From positions 186,001-250,000 of the forward strand of contig NZ_JYLN01000007.1 in assembly GCF_001439735.1 (NCBI RefSeq): a stretch of DNA of 64,000 nt, written 5' to 3'. Made by a program: the position numbers and the translations under genes. Positions 25,166 through 34,025 of this stretch are shown one piece after another. Positions within the stretch are counted from its first letter, which is position 1, and each line of letters opens with the position of its first letter. The DNA is from Pseudomonas paralactis. GTDB taxonomy: Bacteria > Pseudomonadota > Gammaproteobacteria > Pseudomonadales > Pseudomonadaceae. The notes beneath the pieces are model-generated. The model was not told the DNA's origin. It ran no database searches and was given only the letters and a program-made list of their open reading frames with translations.

Positions 25166-26119
25166 ATGCCCACCACCGTTCTGGTCCTGGTTGAAACCAT
25201 CAACGAGTACCTGCAAATCATCGAGAGCAATGACTTTCATGTGATTCTGGCGCCGACGCCCGCCGAACGCGCTCAGGCGATCAAGTTGCACGGTGGGCAG
25301 ATCAAGGCCGTGCTGACCCGTGGCCCGCTGGGGTTGTACGCCGATGAAATCGCGGCACTGCCGTTGTTGGAAATCATCTGCGTGATCGGTGCCGGCTACG
25401 AACACGTGGACCTGCAGGCCGCGAGCAATCGTGGGATCGTGGTGACCAACGGTGCAGGGGTAAATGCGCCGTCAGTGGCCGACCATGCCATGGCGCTGCT
25501 GCTGTCGCTGGTGCGTGGCGTTCCCCAGACGGATGCAGCGGTGCGGCGTGGCGAATGGCCGAAAGTGATGCGCCCTTCCCTGAGCGGCAAACACCTGGGG
25601 ATTCTCGGGCTGGGTGCGGTGGGGATGGAGATTGCCCGGCGCGCTGCCCTGGGGTTCGGCATGGAGGTGAGTTATCACAACCGCCAACCCCGCGATGACG
25701 TGGATTACACCTACTGTGCGACGGCTGTCGAGCTGGCGCGTACCTCGGATTTCCTGGTGCTGGCTACGCCCGGCGGTGCCAGCACCCGTCACCTGATCGA
25801 CCGTCACGCCCTGGACGCCCTGGGGCCGCACGGCTTTCTGGTCAACATCGGCCGCGGCAGCGTAGTGGTGACCGCCGACCTGGTCGCCGCGCTGGAGCAG
25901 CGCCGCATCGGCGGTGCCGCGCTGGACGTGTTTGACGATGAGCCTGCAGTGCCCGATGCCCTCAAGCGCCTGAGCAATACCGTGCTGACGTCCCACGTGG
26001 CCGGCCTGTCCCCGGAAGCGGCCCATGACACGGTGCAGCGCGTCGCTGATAACCTCGTGGAATACTTTGCCGGCCGCCCCGTGCTTACACCGGTGACCTT
26101 GCCAGCGCCCGCAAAATGA
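25166..26119 (+). CDS. D-2-hydroxyacid dehydrogenase family protein
   Basis: 317 residues from the ATG at 25166 (GGAGAG upstream); the frame is open further upstream but has no family similarity there. The Rossmann loop is GILGLGAVGMEIA; catalytic residues are visible as Arg in VNIGRGSVVV, Glu in DVFDDEPAVP and His in TSHVAGLSPEA. Members reduce 2-keto acids such as glyoxylate, hydroxypyruvate or 2-ketogluconate with NAD(P)H. It stands alone, so the natural substrate is not indicated. Confidence 0.88.
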   Translation: MPTTVLVLVETINEYLQIIESNDFHVILAPTPAERAQAIKLHGGQIKAVLTRGPLGLYADEIAALPLLEIICVIGAGYEHVDLQAASNRGIVVTNGAGVNAPSVADHAMALLLSLVRGVPQTDAAVRRGEWPKVMRPSLSGKHLGILGLGAVGMEIARRAALGFGMEVSYHNRQPRDDVDYTYCATAVELARTSDFLVLATPGGASTRHLIDRHALDALGPHGFLVNIGRGSVVVTADLVAALEQRRIGGAALDVFDDEPAVPDALKRLSNTVLTSHVAGLSPEAAHDTVQRVADNLVEYFAGRPVLTPVTLPAPAK

Positions 26120-26248
26120 CCAATCAGGCACGCTGATCACCCTTCAACACGCTAACCTATTAAGCCGCCCCGACCTTGTCGCTGGGCGGCGGTGCGCATT
26201 AGATTAGGAAATAGTCCAAGGCCTTTAGAATAAGCAGAAGGGATAAGC

Positions 26249-27316
26249 ATGGCGCTGAACGACCAATCGACCCAGATTCGCCCCGGCGAAGAACTTGATG
26301 CCAGCCTGATCGATCCCTACCTCAAGGCCCACATTCCGGGCTTGAGCGGCACGCCTGCGATCAGCCAGTTTCCCGGTGGTGCATCGAACCTGACCTACCT
26401 GCTCGAATATCCAGGCCAGGAATTCGTGCTGCGTCGCCCACCGTTTGGCCACAAGGCCAAGTCCGCCCACGACATGGGCCGTGAATACCGGATTCTCAAC
26501 CAGCTCAAAGATGGTTTTCCGTATTGCCCCAAGGCGTACGTGCATTGCACCGATGAATCGGTGATCGGCGCCGAGTTCTATGTGATGGAACGGGTCAACG
26601 GCATTATCCTGCGCTCAGACCTGCCGCCAGAACTGGGCCTGGACGCGGCCAGGACTCAAGCATTGTGCAAAAGCTTTATCGACAAGTTCGTCGAACTGCA
26701 TCAGGTCGACTACAGCGCCTGCGGCCTGGCCGACCTGGGCAAGCCTGAAGGCTACGTGGCGCGGCAGATTCGCGGCTGGAGCGAGCGCTACGAAAAGGCC
26801 CTGACCCCTGATGCGCCAAAATGGGAAGCGGTGCGCGCCTGGCTTAACGACAAAATGCCCGCCGACTCGCCCACATCCAGCATCGTGCATAACGACTACC
26901 GCTTCGACAACGTGATCCTCGACCCGCACAACCCGATGCAGATCATCGGTGTACTGGACTGGGAACTGACCACCCTGGGCGACCCGCTGATGGACCTGGG
27001 CAACACCCTCGCCTACTGGATCGAAGCTGCGGACCCTGCGCCGGTGCAACTGATGCGACGCCAGCCGAGCAACGCTCCGGGGATGCTCACCCGCCGTCAG
27101 TTTGTCGACTACTACGCCGAGCGCTCGGGCCTTGCGATCGACAATTACGATTTCTACTACACCTACGGCCTGTTCCGCCTGGCCGGCATCGTGCAGCAGA
27201 TTTACTACCGTTTCTTCCATGGCCAGACCCAGGACAAACGCTTCGCGCAGTTCATCCACATGAACACGTTGCTGGAGCAGATGAGCCTGAATGTCATCGG
27301 CAAATCAGCGCTCTGA
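26249..27316 (+). CDS. Phosphotransferase family protein (ACAD10/11-type APH kinase fold)
   Basis: 355 residues with GFPGGASNLTYLLEY-like glycine-rich loop (FPGGASNLTYLL), Brenner motif HNDYRFDNVILDP and metal-binding GVLDWELTTLGDPLMDLG, all intact. This is the aminoglycoside-phosphotransferase-like domain found fused to acyl-CoA dehydrogenases in ACAD10/11 and next to them in bacteria. In those systems it phosphorylates 4-hydroxyacyl-CoAs. It precedes an SDR gene by 21 bp and is probably cotranscribed. No acyl-CoA dehydrogenase is beside it here. Confidence 0.85.
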   Translation: MALNDQSTQIRPGEELDASLIDPYLKAHIPGLSGTPAISQFPGGASNLTYLLEYPGQEFVLRRPPFGHKAKSAHDMGREYRILNQLKDGFPYCPKAYVHCTDESVIGAEFYVMERVNGIILRSDLPPELGLDAARTQALCKSFIDKFVELHQVDYSACGLADLGKPEGYVARQIRGWSERYEKALTPDAPKWEAVRAWLNDKMPADSPTSSIVHNDYRFDNVILDPHNPMQIIGVLDWELTTLGDPLMDLGNTLAYWIEAADPAPVQLMRRQPSNAPGMLTRRQFVDYYAERSGLAIDNYDFYYTYGLFRLAGIVQQIYYRFFHGQTQDKRFAQFIHMNTLLEQMSLNVIGKSAL

Positions 27317-27337
27317 TTACCCCTACAAGGAACCCTC

Positions 27338-28105
27338 ATGTCCAAGACCAACCTGTTCGACCTTGATGGCAAGATCGCTTTCGTTTCCGGCGCCAGCCGT
27401 GGTATCGGCGAGGCCATTGCCAAGCTGCTGGCCCAGCAAGGCGCCCACGTGATCGTCTCCAGCCGCAAGCTGGAAGGTTGCCAGCATGTCGCCGATGCCA
27501 TCATCGCCGACGGCGGCAAGGCCACGGCGATTGCCTGCCATATTGGTGAAATGGAGCAGATTACCCAGGTATTTGCCGGGATCCGCGAGCAGTTCGGCCG
27601 CCTGGATATTCTGGTTAACAACGCCGCAACCAACCCACAATTTTGCAACGTACTGGACACCGACCTCGGCGCATTCCAGAAGACGGTTGACGTGAATATC
27701 CGCGGTTACTTCTTCATGTCGGTGGAAGCCGGCAAGCTGATGCGCGAGAACGGCGGTGGCAGCATCATCAACGTGGCGTCGATCAACGGCATTTCGCCGG
27801 GCGTGTTCCAGGGCATCTATTCGGTCACCAAGGCGGCCGTGATCAACATGACCAAGGTGTTCGCCAAGGAATGCGCAGCGTTCGGCATCCGTTGCAACGC
27901 ACTGCTGCCGGGCCTGACCGACACCAAGTTCGCCTCGGCGCTGGTCAAGAACGATTCGATCCTGAAAGTGGCCCTGGCCCAGATCCCCCTCAAACGCGTG
28001 GCCGACCCCAGCGAAATGGCCGGCGCGGTGTTGTATCTGGCCAGTGATGCGTCGAGCTACACCACCGGTGTGTCGTTGAATGTGGACGGCGGCTTCCTGT
28101 CCTGA
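27338..28105 (+). CDS. Short-chain dehydrogenase/reductase
   Basis: 255 residues of a classical SDR: cofactor loop VSGASRGIGEA, NNAATNPQ, catalytic Ser-Tyr-Lys in SINGISPGVFQGIYSVTKAA, and the C-terminal SSYTTGVSLNVDGGF. Likely NAD(P)-dependent oxidation or reduction of a hydroxy or keto acyl substrate, given the phosphotransferase gene 21 bp upstream. The next gene, a MocR regulator, starts 70 bp downstream and has its own promoter region. The substrate is unknown. Confidence 0.9.
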   Translation: MSKTNLFDLDGKIAFVSGASRGIGEAIAKLLAQQGAHVIVSSRKLEGCQHVADAIIADGGKATAIACHIGEMEQITQVFAGIREQFGRLDILVNNAATNPQFCNVLDTDLGAFQKTVDVNIRGYFFMSVEAGKLMRENGGGSIINVASINGISPGVFQGIYSVTKAAVINMTKVFAKECAAFGIRCNALLPGLTDTKFASALVKNDSILKVALAQIPLKRVADPSEMAGAVLYLASDASSYTTGVSLNVDGGFLS

Positions 28106-28121
28106 CACGGCCTGGTTTCTT

Positions 28122-28160
28122 CAGATCGATTTGCGCGTAACCTTGACGCAGATCGATCTG
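28122..28160. promoter_or_regulatory. Twin operator candidates upstream of the MocR gene
   Basis: CAGATCGATTTG (28122-28133) and CAGATCGATCTG (28149-28160; a perfect palindrome) are spaced 27 bp start to start, in direct orientation, ending 15 bp before the mocR ATG. MocR regulators often bind pairs of direct repeats and control their own genes. Confidence 0.55.
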
Positions 28161-28175
28161 TCTCCAGGATGAAAC

Positions 28176-29609
28176 ATGGAACTGCACCTCGTCATCAATG
28201 GCCGCAAGGACCTGGCTGCCCAGCTTTATCAGCAACTGCGCGAAGCCATCGCCACCGGGCGACTTGCCGCCGGCACGCAGTTGCCACCCAGCCGATTGCT
28301 TGCCGAGCAACTGGGCGTATCACGTAAAACCGTCTCCGACACCTATTCCACCTTGACGTATGAAGGCCTGCTGGTTGGCAGGATTGGCCGGGGCACGTTC
28401 GTCAACGCCTGGGCGCCGCAGCCCGACCGCGTGCAAACCGCCACCGACCTGGCCTGCGCCGCCAACCTGGGCAAGTGGGCGGCACTGCCCTCGCCCATGG
28501 GCCACCCTTCCCGCGACGGCATCCTGCGCTACGAATTTATCGGCGGCGCGACTGCGCGCAACCAATTCCCCCAAGACGAGTGGCGACGTTGCACCCAGGA
28601 TGCGCTGCGCCGTATCGCCCAGAACAGTGGTTTCTACAGCCAACCGGAAGGGTTACCGGCATTGCGCGAGGCCATCGCCGGGCATATCGCGTTTTCCCGG
28701 GGTGTCAAATGCCGCGCCAGCGATATCGTGGTCACCAACGGCGCGCAGCAGGCGCTGGACCTGATTGCCCGCGTGGTGCTGGAACCGGGCAGCAGGGTCG
28801 CGATGGAAGACCCAGGCTACAGCCCCGCACGCCAAATGTTCGTAGCAATGGGCGCCAGCGTCGCCAGCGTGGCCGTCGATGAACAGGGCATCCAGGTCGA
28901 CCAGATCCCCGATGGTACCCGTCTGATCTACGTCACCCCGTCCCACCAGTTTCCCCTCGGTATGCCTATGAGTCAGACGCGCCGCGAGGCTCTGCTGGAC
29001 CGCGCCATCGAGCTGGGTGCGATCATCATCGAAGACGACTACGACAGCGAATTTCGCTACGAAGGGCGCCCCACCGACTCCCTGCAAAGCCTGGACACCC
29101 GAGGCGTGGTGACCTACGTCGGCACCTTCTCCAAAACCTTGTTGCCCGAGTTACGTCTGGGCTACGCGGTGCTGCCGCCAGCGATCTATGGCGCGGTGCT
29201 CAAGGCCAAGCAATTGACCGACCAGCACAGCTCTACCCTGCCGCAGTGGGCGTTGGCCAAGTTCATCAGCGAAGGTTACCTGCTCAAGCATATTCGCCGT
29301 TGCCACAGCATCTACGCGGGCCGTCGCGAACGAATACTGCAACGTCTGGCGGGCGATCTTTCACCGTGGTTCGAGGCGGTTCCGACGGTGGCCGGCTTCC
29401 ACCTGGCGGCATTGTGCAAGGTGGCGTTGAATATCCCCTTGCTGATAGAACAGGCGCGTCAGGTCGAGGTCGGGTTGTACCCCCTGGACGTATTCTTCCA
29501 CGATGTGCCATTGCGCTCGGGGTTGATTTTCGGCTTCGGTGCCATCGAAACCCTGGACATCGACCCGGCGCTGGACAAGGTGCGCGATATTCTTCGGCAG
29601 ATTGGCTAA
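28176..29609 (+). CDS. MocR-family regulator (GntR winged helix fused to PLP aminotransferase fold)
   Basis: 477 residues. The N-terminal winged helix (about 10-80) has LYQQLREAIATGRLAAGTQL and PSRLLAEQLGVSRKTVSDTY; a linker follows, then an aminotransferase-fold domain (about 120-477) with YSQPEGLPALREAIAGHI, the PLP-phosphate region, ITIIEDDYDSEFRY-like IIIEDDYDSEFRYEGRP and the Schiff-base Lys in TYVGTFSKTLLPELRLGY. The PLP lysine is present, so it can probably sense PLP or an amino-compound. The target genes are not obvious: the upstream SDR is on the same strand and the cupin gene follows downstream. Confidence 0.92.
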   Translation: MELHLVINGRKDLAAQLYQQLREAIATGRLAAGTQLPPSRLLAEQLGVSRKTVSDTYSTLTYEGLLVGRIGRGTFVNAWAPQPDRVQTATDLACAANLGKWAALPSPMGHPSRDGILRYEFIGGATARNQFPQDEWRRCTQDALRRIAQNSGFYSQPEGLPALREAIAGHIAFSRGVKCRASDIVVTNGAQQALDLIARVVLEPGSRVAMEDPGYSPARQMFVAMGASVASVAVDEQGIQVDQIPDGTRLIYVTPSHQFPLGMPMSQTRREALLDRAIELGAIIIEDDYDSEFRYEGRPTDSLQSLDTRGVVTYVGTFSKTLLPELRLGYAVLPPAIYGAVLKAKQLTDQHSSTLPQWALAKFISEGYLLKHIRRCHSIYAGRRERILQRLAGDLSPWFEAVPTVAGFHLAALCKVALNIPLLIEQARQVEVGLYPLDVFFHDVPLRSGLIFGFGAIETLDIDPALDKVRDILRQIG

Positions 29610-29693
29610 GGGATTTTCCGGCGTATTGGTCATTGGTGGCGTGCGCGCTGCGGCGTAGGGTGAAGGAGTCTTGAATTACCTGGAATCCTGATC

Positions 29694-30095
29694 ATGAAAC
29701 GATTGCTCGCCACCACGCTGATGCTCACCTCCCTCAGCGCAATTGCCCACGACCCGGTGTACAACCAGGAAACGCTCAAGGTGCTGCAGGAGCACGCCTT
29801 GACCAACGTACCCGGCAAGAAAACCCTCATGCTCACCGTGGACTACGCCCCCGGCCAGGCCACCGTACCCCATAGCCACACCGGCACTGCGGTGGCTTAT
29901 GTGCTGCAAGGCGCGGTCACTTCGCGGGTCAACGATGAGAAGGCGATCACCTATAAGGCCGGGCAATCGTTCTATGAACCGGCCGGCTCGCGGCATTTTG
30001 AGTCAAGCAATGCCAGCCAGACCCAGCCGGCCAAGTTGCTGGTGGTGATGGTGATGGATGACAAGGCTGAGGTACTCACCCCGCTTCCCAAATAA
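29694..30095 (+). CDS. Exported cupin-domain protein
   Basis: 133 residues with a short signal peptide (MKRLLATTLMLTSLSAIA). A single cupin core shows the metal-ligand pattern VPHSHTGTAVAYVLQG (His-x-His ... ) and EPAGSRHFESSNAS. It is probably periplasmic. Small cupins of this type bind a metal and may be isomerases or sensors; no substrate is indicated. It starts 84 bp after the mocR stop, so cotranscription or control by that regulator is possible. Confidence 0.82.
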   Translation: MKRLLATTLMLTSLSAIAHDPVYNQETLKVLQEHALTNVPGKKTLMLTVDYAPGQATVPHSHTGTAVAYVLQGAVTSRVNDEKAITYKAGQSFYEPAGSRHFESSNASQTQPAKLLVVMVMDDKAEVLTPLPK

Positions 30096-30116
30096 TCAGC
30101 AACACCACAAAACCCA

Positions 30117-30148
30117 TGTGGGAGCTGGCTTGCCTGCTCCCACAGTTT
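30117..30148. terminator. REP-derived hairpin between cupin gene and tag
   Basis: TGTGGGAGC pairs with GCTCCCACA across a 10-base loop and is followed by gtttt. It is a single collapsed REP arm pair between convergent genes and probably works as a terminator. Confidence 0.65.
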
Positions 30149-30161
30149 TAACCGTGTCTGG

Positions 30162-30791
30162 TCAGGGACGTTTGAATAGGTCGCGCTGGTGTTCAATGCG
30201 CAGCCGGCACTCGCAACCCTCCAGATGATCATTGACCATCCCCATCGCCTGCATCAACGCATACATCGTGGTCGGGCCGACGAAGGTCCAGCCGCGTTTC
30301 TTCAGGGCCTTGGACAAGCGCATCGAAGCCGGTGAGGTCGGATTACCGGACCAGTAGGCGATGTCCACCACGGCCGGGCGTTCGGCTTCGCCGGGTTCGA
30401 ATGCCCATAACCAACGTGCCAGCGAGCCGGTTTCTTCCACCAGTTCACAGGCCCGGCGCGCGTTGTTGATGGTGGAGACGATCTTGGCGCGGTTACGCAC
30501 AATCCCCGGATCCGTCATCAACCGCTCGATATCCGCCTGGCCATATTGCGCGACCTTGCGAAAATCAAACCCGTGGAACGCCTGACGAAAATGTTCACGC
30601 TTGCGCAAGATCGTGATCCACGCCATCCCGGCCTGGAAGCCCTCCAGGCAGATTTTCTCGTACAACTGCACGTCATCCGCCACCGGCACGCCCCATTCGT
30701 GGTCGTGGTAATGAAGATATTCCGGGGCGGCGTTGCGCCAACTGCAATGGGTACACCCTGTGGGGTCGGTTGTCAGTCCTGGTTGGTCCAT
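30162..30791 (-). CDS. tag: DNA-3-methyladenine glycosylase I
   Basis: 209 residues. Tag removes 3-methyladenine from alkylated DNA in base-excision repair. Family features: CTHCSWRNAAPEYLHYHDHEWGVP at the N-terminus with a zinc-ligand Cys and His, LEGFQAGMAWITILRKRE (helix-hairpin region with the substrate-recognition Glu), IVRNRAKIVSTINNAR, and the C-terminal GMVNDHLEGCECR with the remaining zinc ligands. It is convergent with the cupin gene. Promoter elements lie in the 231 bp shared with the divergent dctA gene. Confidence 0.93.
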   Translation of the reverse strand: MDQPGLTTDPTGCTHCSWRNAAPEYLHYHDHEWGVPVADDVQLYEKICLEGFQAGMAWITILRKREHFRQAFHGFDFRKVAQYGQADIERLMTDPGIVRNRAKIVSTINNARRACELVEETGSLARWLWAFEPGEAERPAVVDIAYWSGNPTSPASMRLSKALKKRGWTFVGPTTMYALMQAMGMVNDHLEGCECRLRIEHQRDLFKRP

Positions 30792-30873
30792 CGATCACCT
30801 CATGTGCCGAGGGCCGATGATACGCAAAAAATTTTAAACCCCGTCAACCGCTCAAGCACCGCACTGACCGACC

Positions 30874-30969
30874 AACTGGTCAGACCGGGACCTGCCAGCC
30901 GGTGAATATTTACTTGTGGTTTGAAAAAAACCGAGCGTAGACTGGCCCGGCACTGGACTTACCGGTAAG
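30874..30969 (+). promoter_or_regulatory. dctA promoter with two operator candidates
   Basis: AACTGGTCAGACC (30874-30886) fits the TGGTCnGACC core used by FadR-type GntR regulators. A promoter candidate follows: -35 TTGTGG (30914-30919), an 18-bp spacer and -10 TAGACT (30938-30943). The perfect palindrome CTTACCGGTAAG (30958-30969) overlies the inferred start of transcription (about +8 to +19), a position that would repress. Two GntR regulators lie just downstream of dctA. Confidence 0.5.
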
Positions 30970-31022
30970 ACCACAACAATTAAGCCCTGGAACCACCAGG
31001 GCACCGAATAGAGATCCCTCCC

Positions 31023-32333
31023 ATGCTCAGATGGTGCTCGCGTTCGATTTTCCTGCAAGTCGTGATTGGCCTGATGCTCGGCATCGCCTGCGGCCTGGCC
31101 CTTCCCGAATTCTCCTCACAACTCAAACCCCTGGGTGACGGCTTTATCAAGCTGATCAAAATGCTGATCGGTCTGATCGTATTCTGCGTGGTGGTCAGCG
31201 GTATTTCGGGCGCAGGTGATTTGAAGAAGGTCGGGCGTATCGGCCTCAAGTCGGTGATCTATTTTGAAGTGCTGACCACCGTTGCCCTGGTGCTCGGCCT
31301 GATCATGGCCTTCAGCACCGGCATCGGCAGCGGCGCCAACATTCACCTTGAGCAACTCTCTTCGGCCGGTTTGAATGAACTGGCCGACAAGGGCCAGCAC
31401 ATCAAGGGCACCAGCCAGTTCCTGATGGACCTGATTCCCAACTCGGTGATTGGTGCATTTGCCGATAACAACGTGCTCCAGGTGTTACTGTTCTCGGTAC
31501 TGTTCGGCAGCGCATTGAACCTGGTGGGCGAAGCGGCCAGCGGCATCTCGCGGCTGATCAACGAATTGAGCCATGTGATCTTCCGCATCATGGGCATGAT
31601 CGTGCGCCTGGCGCCGATTGGCGTATTCGGTGCCATCGCGTTCACCACCAGCACCTACGGCCTGGACTCGCTGCAACACCTGGGCAGCCTGGTCGGGCTG
31701 TTCTACCTGACGTGCTTTGCCTTTGTCGCGCTGATCCTGGGGCTGGTGATGCGCTTGTCCGGTCTGCGGATGCTGCCGCTGCTCAAGTACCTGCGCGAGG
31801 AGCTGCTGATCGTGATGGGCACCGCTTCATCCGACGCCGTGCTGCCGCAGATCATGCGTAAGCTGGAACATCTGGGCATTGGCAGTTCCACCGTGGGTTT
31901 GGTGATCCCCACCGGTTACTCGTTCAACCTCGACGGTTTCTCGATCTACCTGACCCTGGCCATCGTGTTTATCGCTAACGCCACCGGTACACCGCTGTCG
32001 ATGACCGACTTGCTGACCATCCTGCTGGTATCGTTGATCACCTCCAAAGGCGCCCATGGCATTCCGGGCTCGGCATTGGTGATTCTGGCGGCGACACTCA
32101 CGGCGATCCCTGCGATTCCGGTGGTGGGCCTGGTGTTGGTGCTGGCGGTGGACTGGTTCATGGGCATCGGTCGGGCGCTGACCAACCTGATCGGCAACTG
32201 CGTGGCTACCGTGGCGATTGCGCGCTGGGAAAAAGACATTGATATCCAGCGTGCCAACAAGGTGCTGGACGGTCAGCAAGGCTATGCCTTCCAGGCCAAG
32301 AAACCGGTATTACCGGCGCATCAGGAGTTCTAG
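31023..32333 (+). CDS. dctA: C4-dicarboxylate/cation symporter, DctA family (DAACS)
   Basis: 436 residues with the DAACS layout: eight helices and two re-entrant loops. Visible signatures are LIGLIVFCVVVSGISGAGDLKKVGRIG, the serine-rich loop GTASSDAVLPQIMRKLEHLGI and PTGYSFNLDGFSIYLTLA, the substrate and Na+ site. Members take up succinate, fumarate, malate or related acids. It is not accompanied by dctBD; instead two FCD-type GntR genes follow, so this copy is probably a pathway-specific paralogue with another inducer. A REPIN separates it from the regulators. Confidence 0.9.
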   Translation: MLRWCSRSIFLQVVIGLMLGIACGLALPEFSSQLKPLGDGFIKLIKMLIGLIVFCVVVSGISGAGDLKKVGRIGLKSVIYFEVLTTVALVLGLIMAFSTGIGSGANIHLEQLSSAGLNELADKGQHIKGTSQFLMDLIPNSVIGAFADNNVLQVLLFSVLFGSALNLVGEAASGISRLINELSHVIFRIMGMIVRLAPIGVFGAIAFTTSTYGLDSLQHLGSLVGLFYLTCFAFVALILGLVMRLSGLRMLPLLKYLREELLIVMGTASSDAVLPQIMRKLEHLGIGSSTVGLVIPTGYSFNLDGFSIYLTLAIVFIANATGTPLSMTDLLTILLVSLITSKGAHGIPGSALVILAATLTAIPAIPVVGLVLVLAVDWFMGIGRALTNLIGNCVATVAIARWEKDIDIQRANKVLDGQQGYAFQAKKPVLPAHQEF

Positions 32334-32349
32334 GACAACACCCATCCAA

Positions 32350-32438
32350 TGTGGGAGCTGGCTTGCCTGCGATAGCGGTGAGTCAGCGTCAAATGTAGTG
32401 CCTGACACTCAGTCATCGCAGGCAAGCCAGCTCCCACA
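32350..32438. repeat. REPIN, TGTGGGAGCTGG type, after dctA
   Basis: TGTGGGAGCTGGCTTGCCTG left arm and CAGGCAAGCCAGCTCCCACA right arm with a 49-bp spacer. It is closely similar to the element at 22077-22165. Confidence 0.92.
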
Positions 32439-32491
32439 TTGGCCTTTTGCCAGACTGAATACTGTATGAGCAACATCAAGGAGCCATCGAC

Positions 32492-33193
32492 GTGATCAGC
32501 ACCTCAACCGTCGTCAATTCAGTGGTAGAAAAACTGCGGGCCGCCCTCGCACGCGGCCAGTGGCGGCGTGGCGAAATGTTGCCCGGCCAGCGTGAACTGG
32601 CCGAGCAACTGGGCATCAGCCGCCCGAGCCTGCGCGAAGCGGTAATCGTGCTGGAAACCCTTGGCCTGGTGCGCTCCATGCCCGGCAAGGGTGTGGTGGT
32701 ACTGGAAACCAGTGTCAGCGAGCCGCAGTCGAGCGACGCCGTGGCCGACGCCAGCCTCGAAGACATTCTGCAGCTGCGCTACACCCTTGAACCCTTCATC
32801 GTCGGCCTGGTCGCCCAATCCATCAGCAGCAAGGAGATCGGCCAACTGCGCCTGACCCTGATGGACATGCGCGAAGCTCTGGATGCCGGTGACGCCGAGG
32901 CGGGCATGAACGCTTACATCGACTTTCACGAAGAACTGTTTGCCCTGACGTCCAACCCGATCTTCCAGAACGTGGTGCAACAAACCAGCACGGCACTCAA
33001 GCAAAGCGCCCAGGTGTTGCGCAATTCCCCAGAGCACTTGGCCGAACGCCTGCACGAAAACGAGGCCGTGGTACGCGCCATCCGCAACAAGAACAGCGCC
33101 CTGGCCAGTGCCGAAATGCGTCGGCACATCCTGCAGGAAGGCCTGCGCATGGGCATTCGCTTGAACATCCCGGATGACCATCTGGGCAGTTGA
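32492..33193 (+). CDS. GntR/FadR-family (FCD) transcriptional regulator
   Basis: 233 residues from the GTG at 32492, with AAGGAG about eight bases upstream. The N-terminal winged helix (VEKLRAALARGQWRRGEMLP, then LAEQLGISRPSLREAVIVLE) is followed by an all-helical FCD ligand domain with the metal-binding His/Asp pattern (YIDFHEELFALTSNPIFQ and the later H in RRHILQEGL). Such proteins sense small carboxylic acids and are usually repressors. It lies downstream of dctA and 18 bp upstream of a second GntR gene. The TGGTCnGACC-type site upstream of dctA is a plausible target. Confidence 0.88.
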   Translation: MISTSTVVNSVVEKLRAALARGQWRRGEMLPGQRELAEQLGISRPSLREAVIVLETLGLVRSMPGKGVVVLETSVSEPQSSDAVADASLEDILQLRYTLEPFIVGLVAQSISSKEIGQLRLTLMDMREALDAGDAEAGMNAYIDFHEELFALTSNPIFQNVVQQTSTALKQSAQVLRNSPEHLAERLHENEAVVRAIRNKNSALASAEMRRHILQEGLRMGIRLNIPDDHLGS

Positions 33194-33210
33194 ATAATTG
33201 GAGACCGGCC

Positions 33211-33894
33211 ATGAACGTCCAAGCCCTGCAACGCGATCCCCTGCCCTGCCTGCGTCTGGTGTCGGGCAAGAAGCTTTCGGTCGATGACATCTACCCACGC
33301 CTGTTCGACGCGATCCTTGAGCAGCGTATCGCCCCCGCCAGCCGCTTCACCGAAGAAAGCCTGGGCGAAACCTTTGGCGTGAGCCGCAGTGTGATCCGCC
33401 GCGTTCTGGCCAAGTTGTCCCATCAACAAGTGATCATCCTGCGCCCCAACCAGCGCGCCCAGGTGGCTGCGCCGGATGCCCAGCAGACCCGGCAGATTCT
33501 CGAAGCCCGGCGCATGACCGAAATGACGGTGGTGCAATTGGCGTGCGCCCAAGCCACCTCGGTACAGGTACGCCAGCTACGGGACTTGATCGCCCGCGAG
33601 CGTGACTGCATCGAACGCGACCAGCGCGGTCCGGCGATTCGGTTGTCTGGAGAGTTCCATTTGCAGCTGGCCGCTATCGCAGGGAACGGCCCATTGGCGC
33701 AGTTTCTTAACAGCCTGGTGCCATTGACCTCGCTGGTCATTGCCCAATACGAAACGCAAGCCTGCACTTACTGCGCGTGGCAGGAGCACAGGGCGATTGT
33801 GGACGCTGTGGAGCAGCGTGACAGTAACGCCGCTGTGGCCTTGATGACCCGGCACCTGGACCACCTTGAAAGCAAGTTGCTCATGCACCATTGA
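33211..33894 (+). CDS. GntR-family (FCD) transcriptional regulator
   Basis: 227 residues from the ATG at 33211, seven bases after GGAG; an upstream TTG in the same frame is less likely. Winged helix at about 20-85 (LFDAILEQRIAPASRFTEES, then LGETFGVSRSVIRRVLAKL), then an FCD domain with ARRMTEMTVVQLA, SGEFHLQLAAIAGNGPLAQF and EHRAIVDAVEQRD (metal-ligand histidines). It directly follows another FCD regulator of the same subfamily. Tandem paralogous regulators may act on different promoters or sense different acids. Targets are unproven. Confidence 0.87.
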   Translation: MNVQALQRDPLPCLRLVSGKKLSVDDIYPRLFDAILEQRIAPASRFTEESLGETFGVSRSVIRRVLAKLSHQQVIILRPNQRAQVAAPDAQQTRQILEARRMTEMTVVQLACAQATSVQVRQLRDLIARERDCIERDQRGPAIRLSGEFHLQLAAIAGNGPLAQFLNSLVPLTSLVIAQYETQACTYCAWQEHRAIVDAVEQRDSNAAVALMTRHLDHLESKLLMHH

Positions 33895-34025
33895 TCCTTA
33901 AGAACAGATCAAAAGCCTTTCACTGTTTGCCAAACCGCAGCGCGCTAAGTAATTAACGCCTGGGCTCCAGGCGTTCTTCATAACCTGTGTAACGCACAAT
34001 CCAGTGCTTAATACAGGTATGAGAT

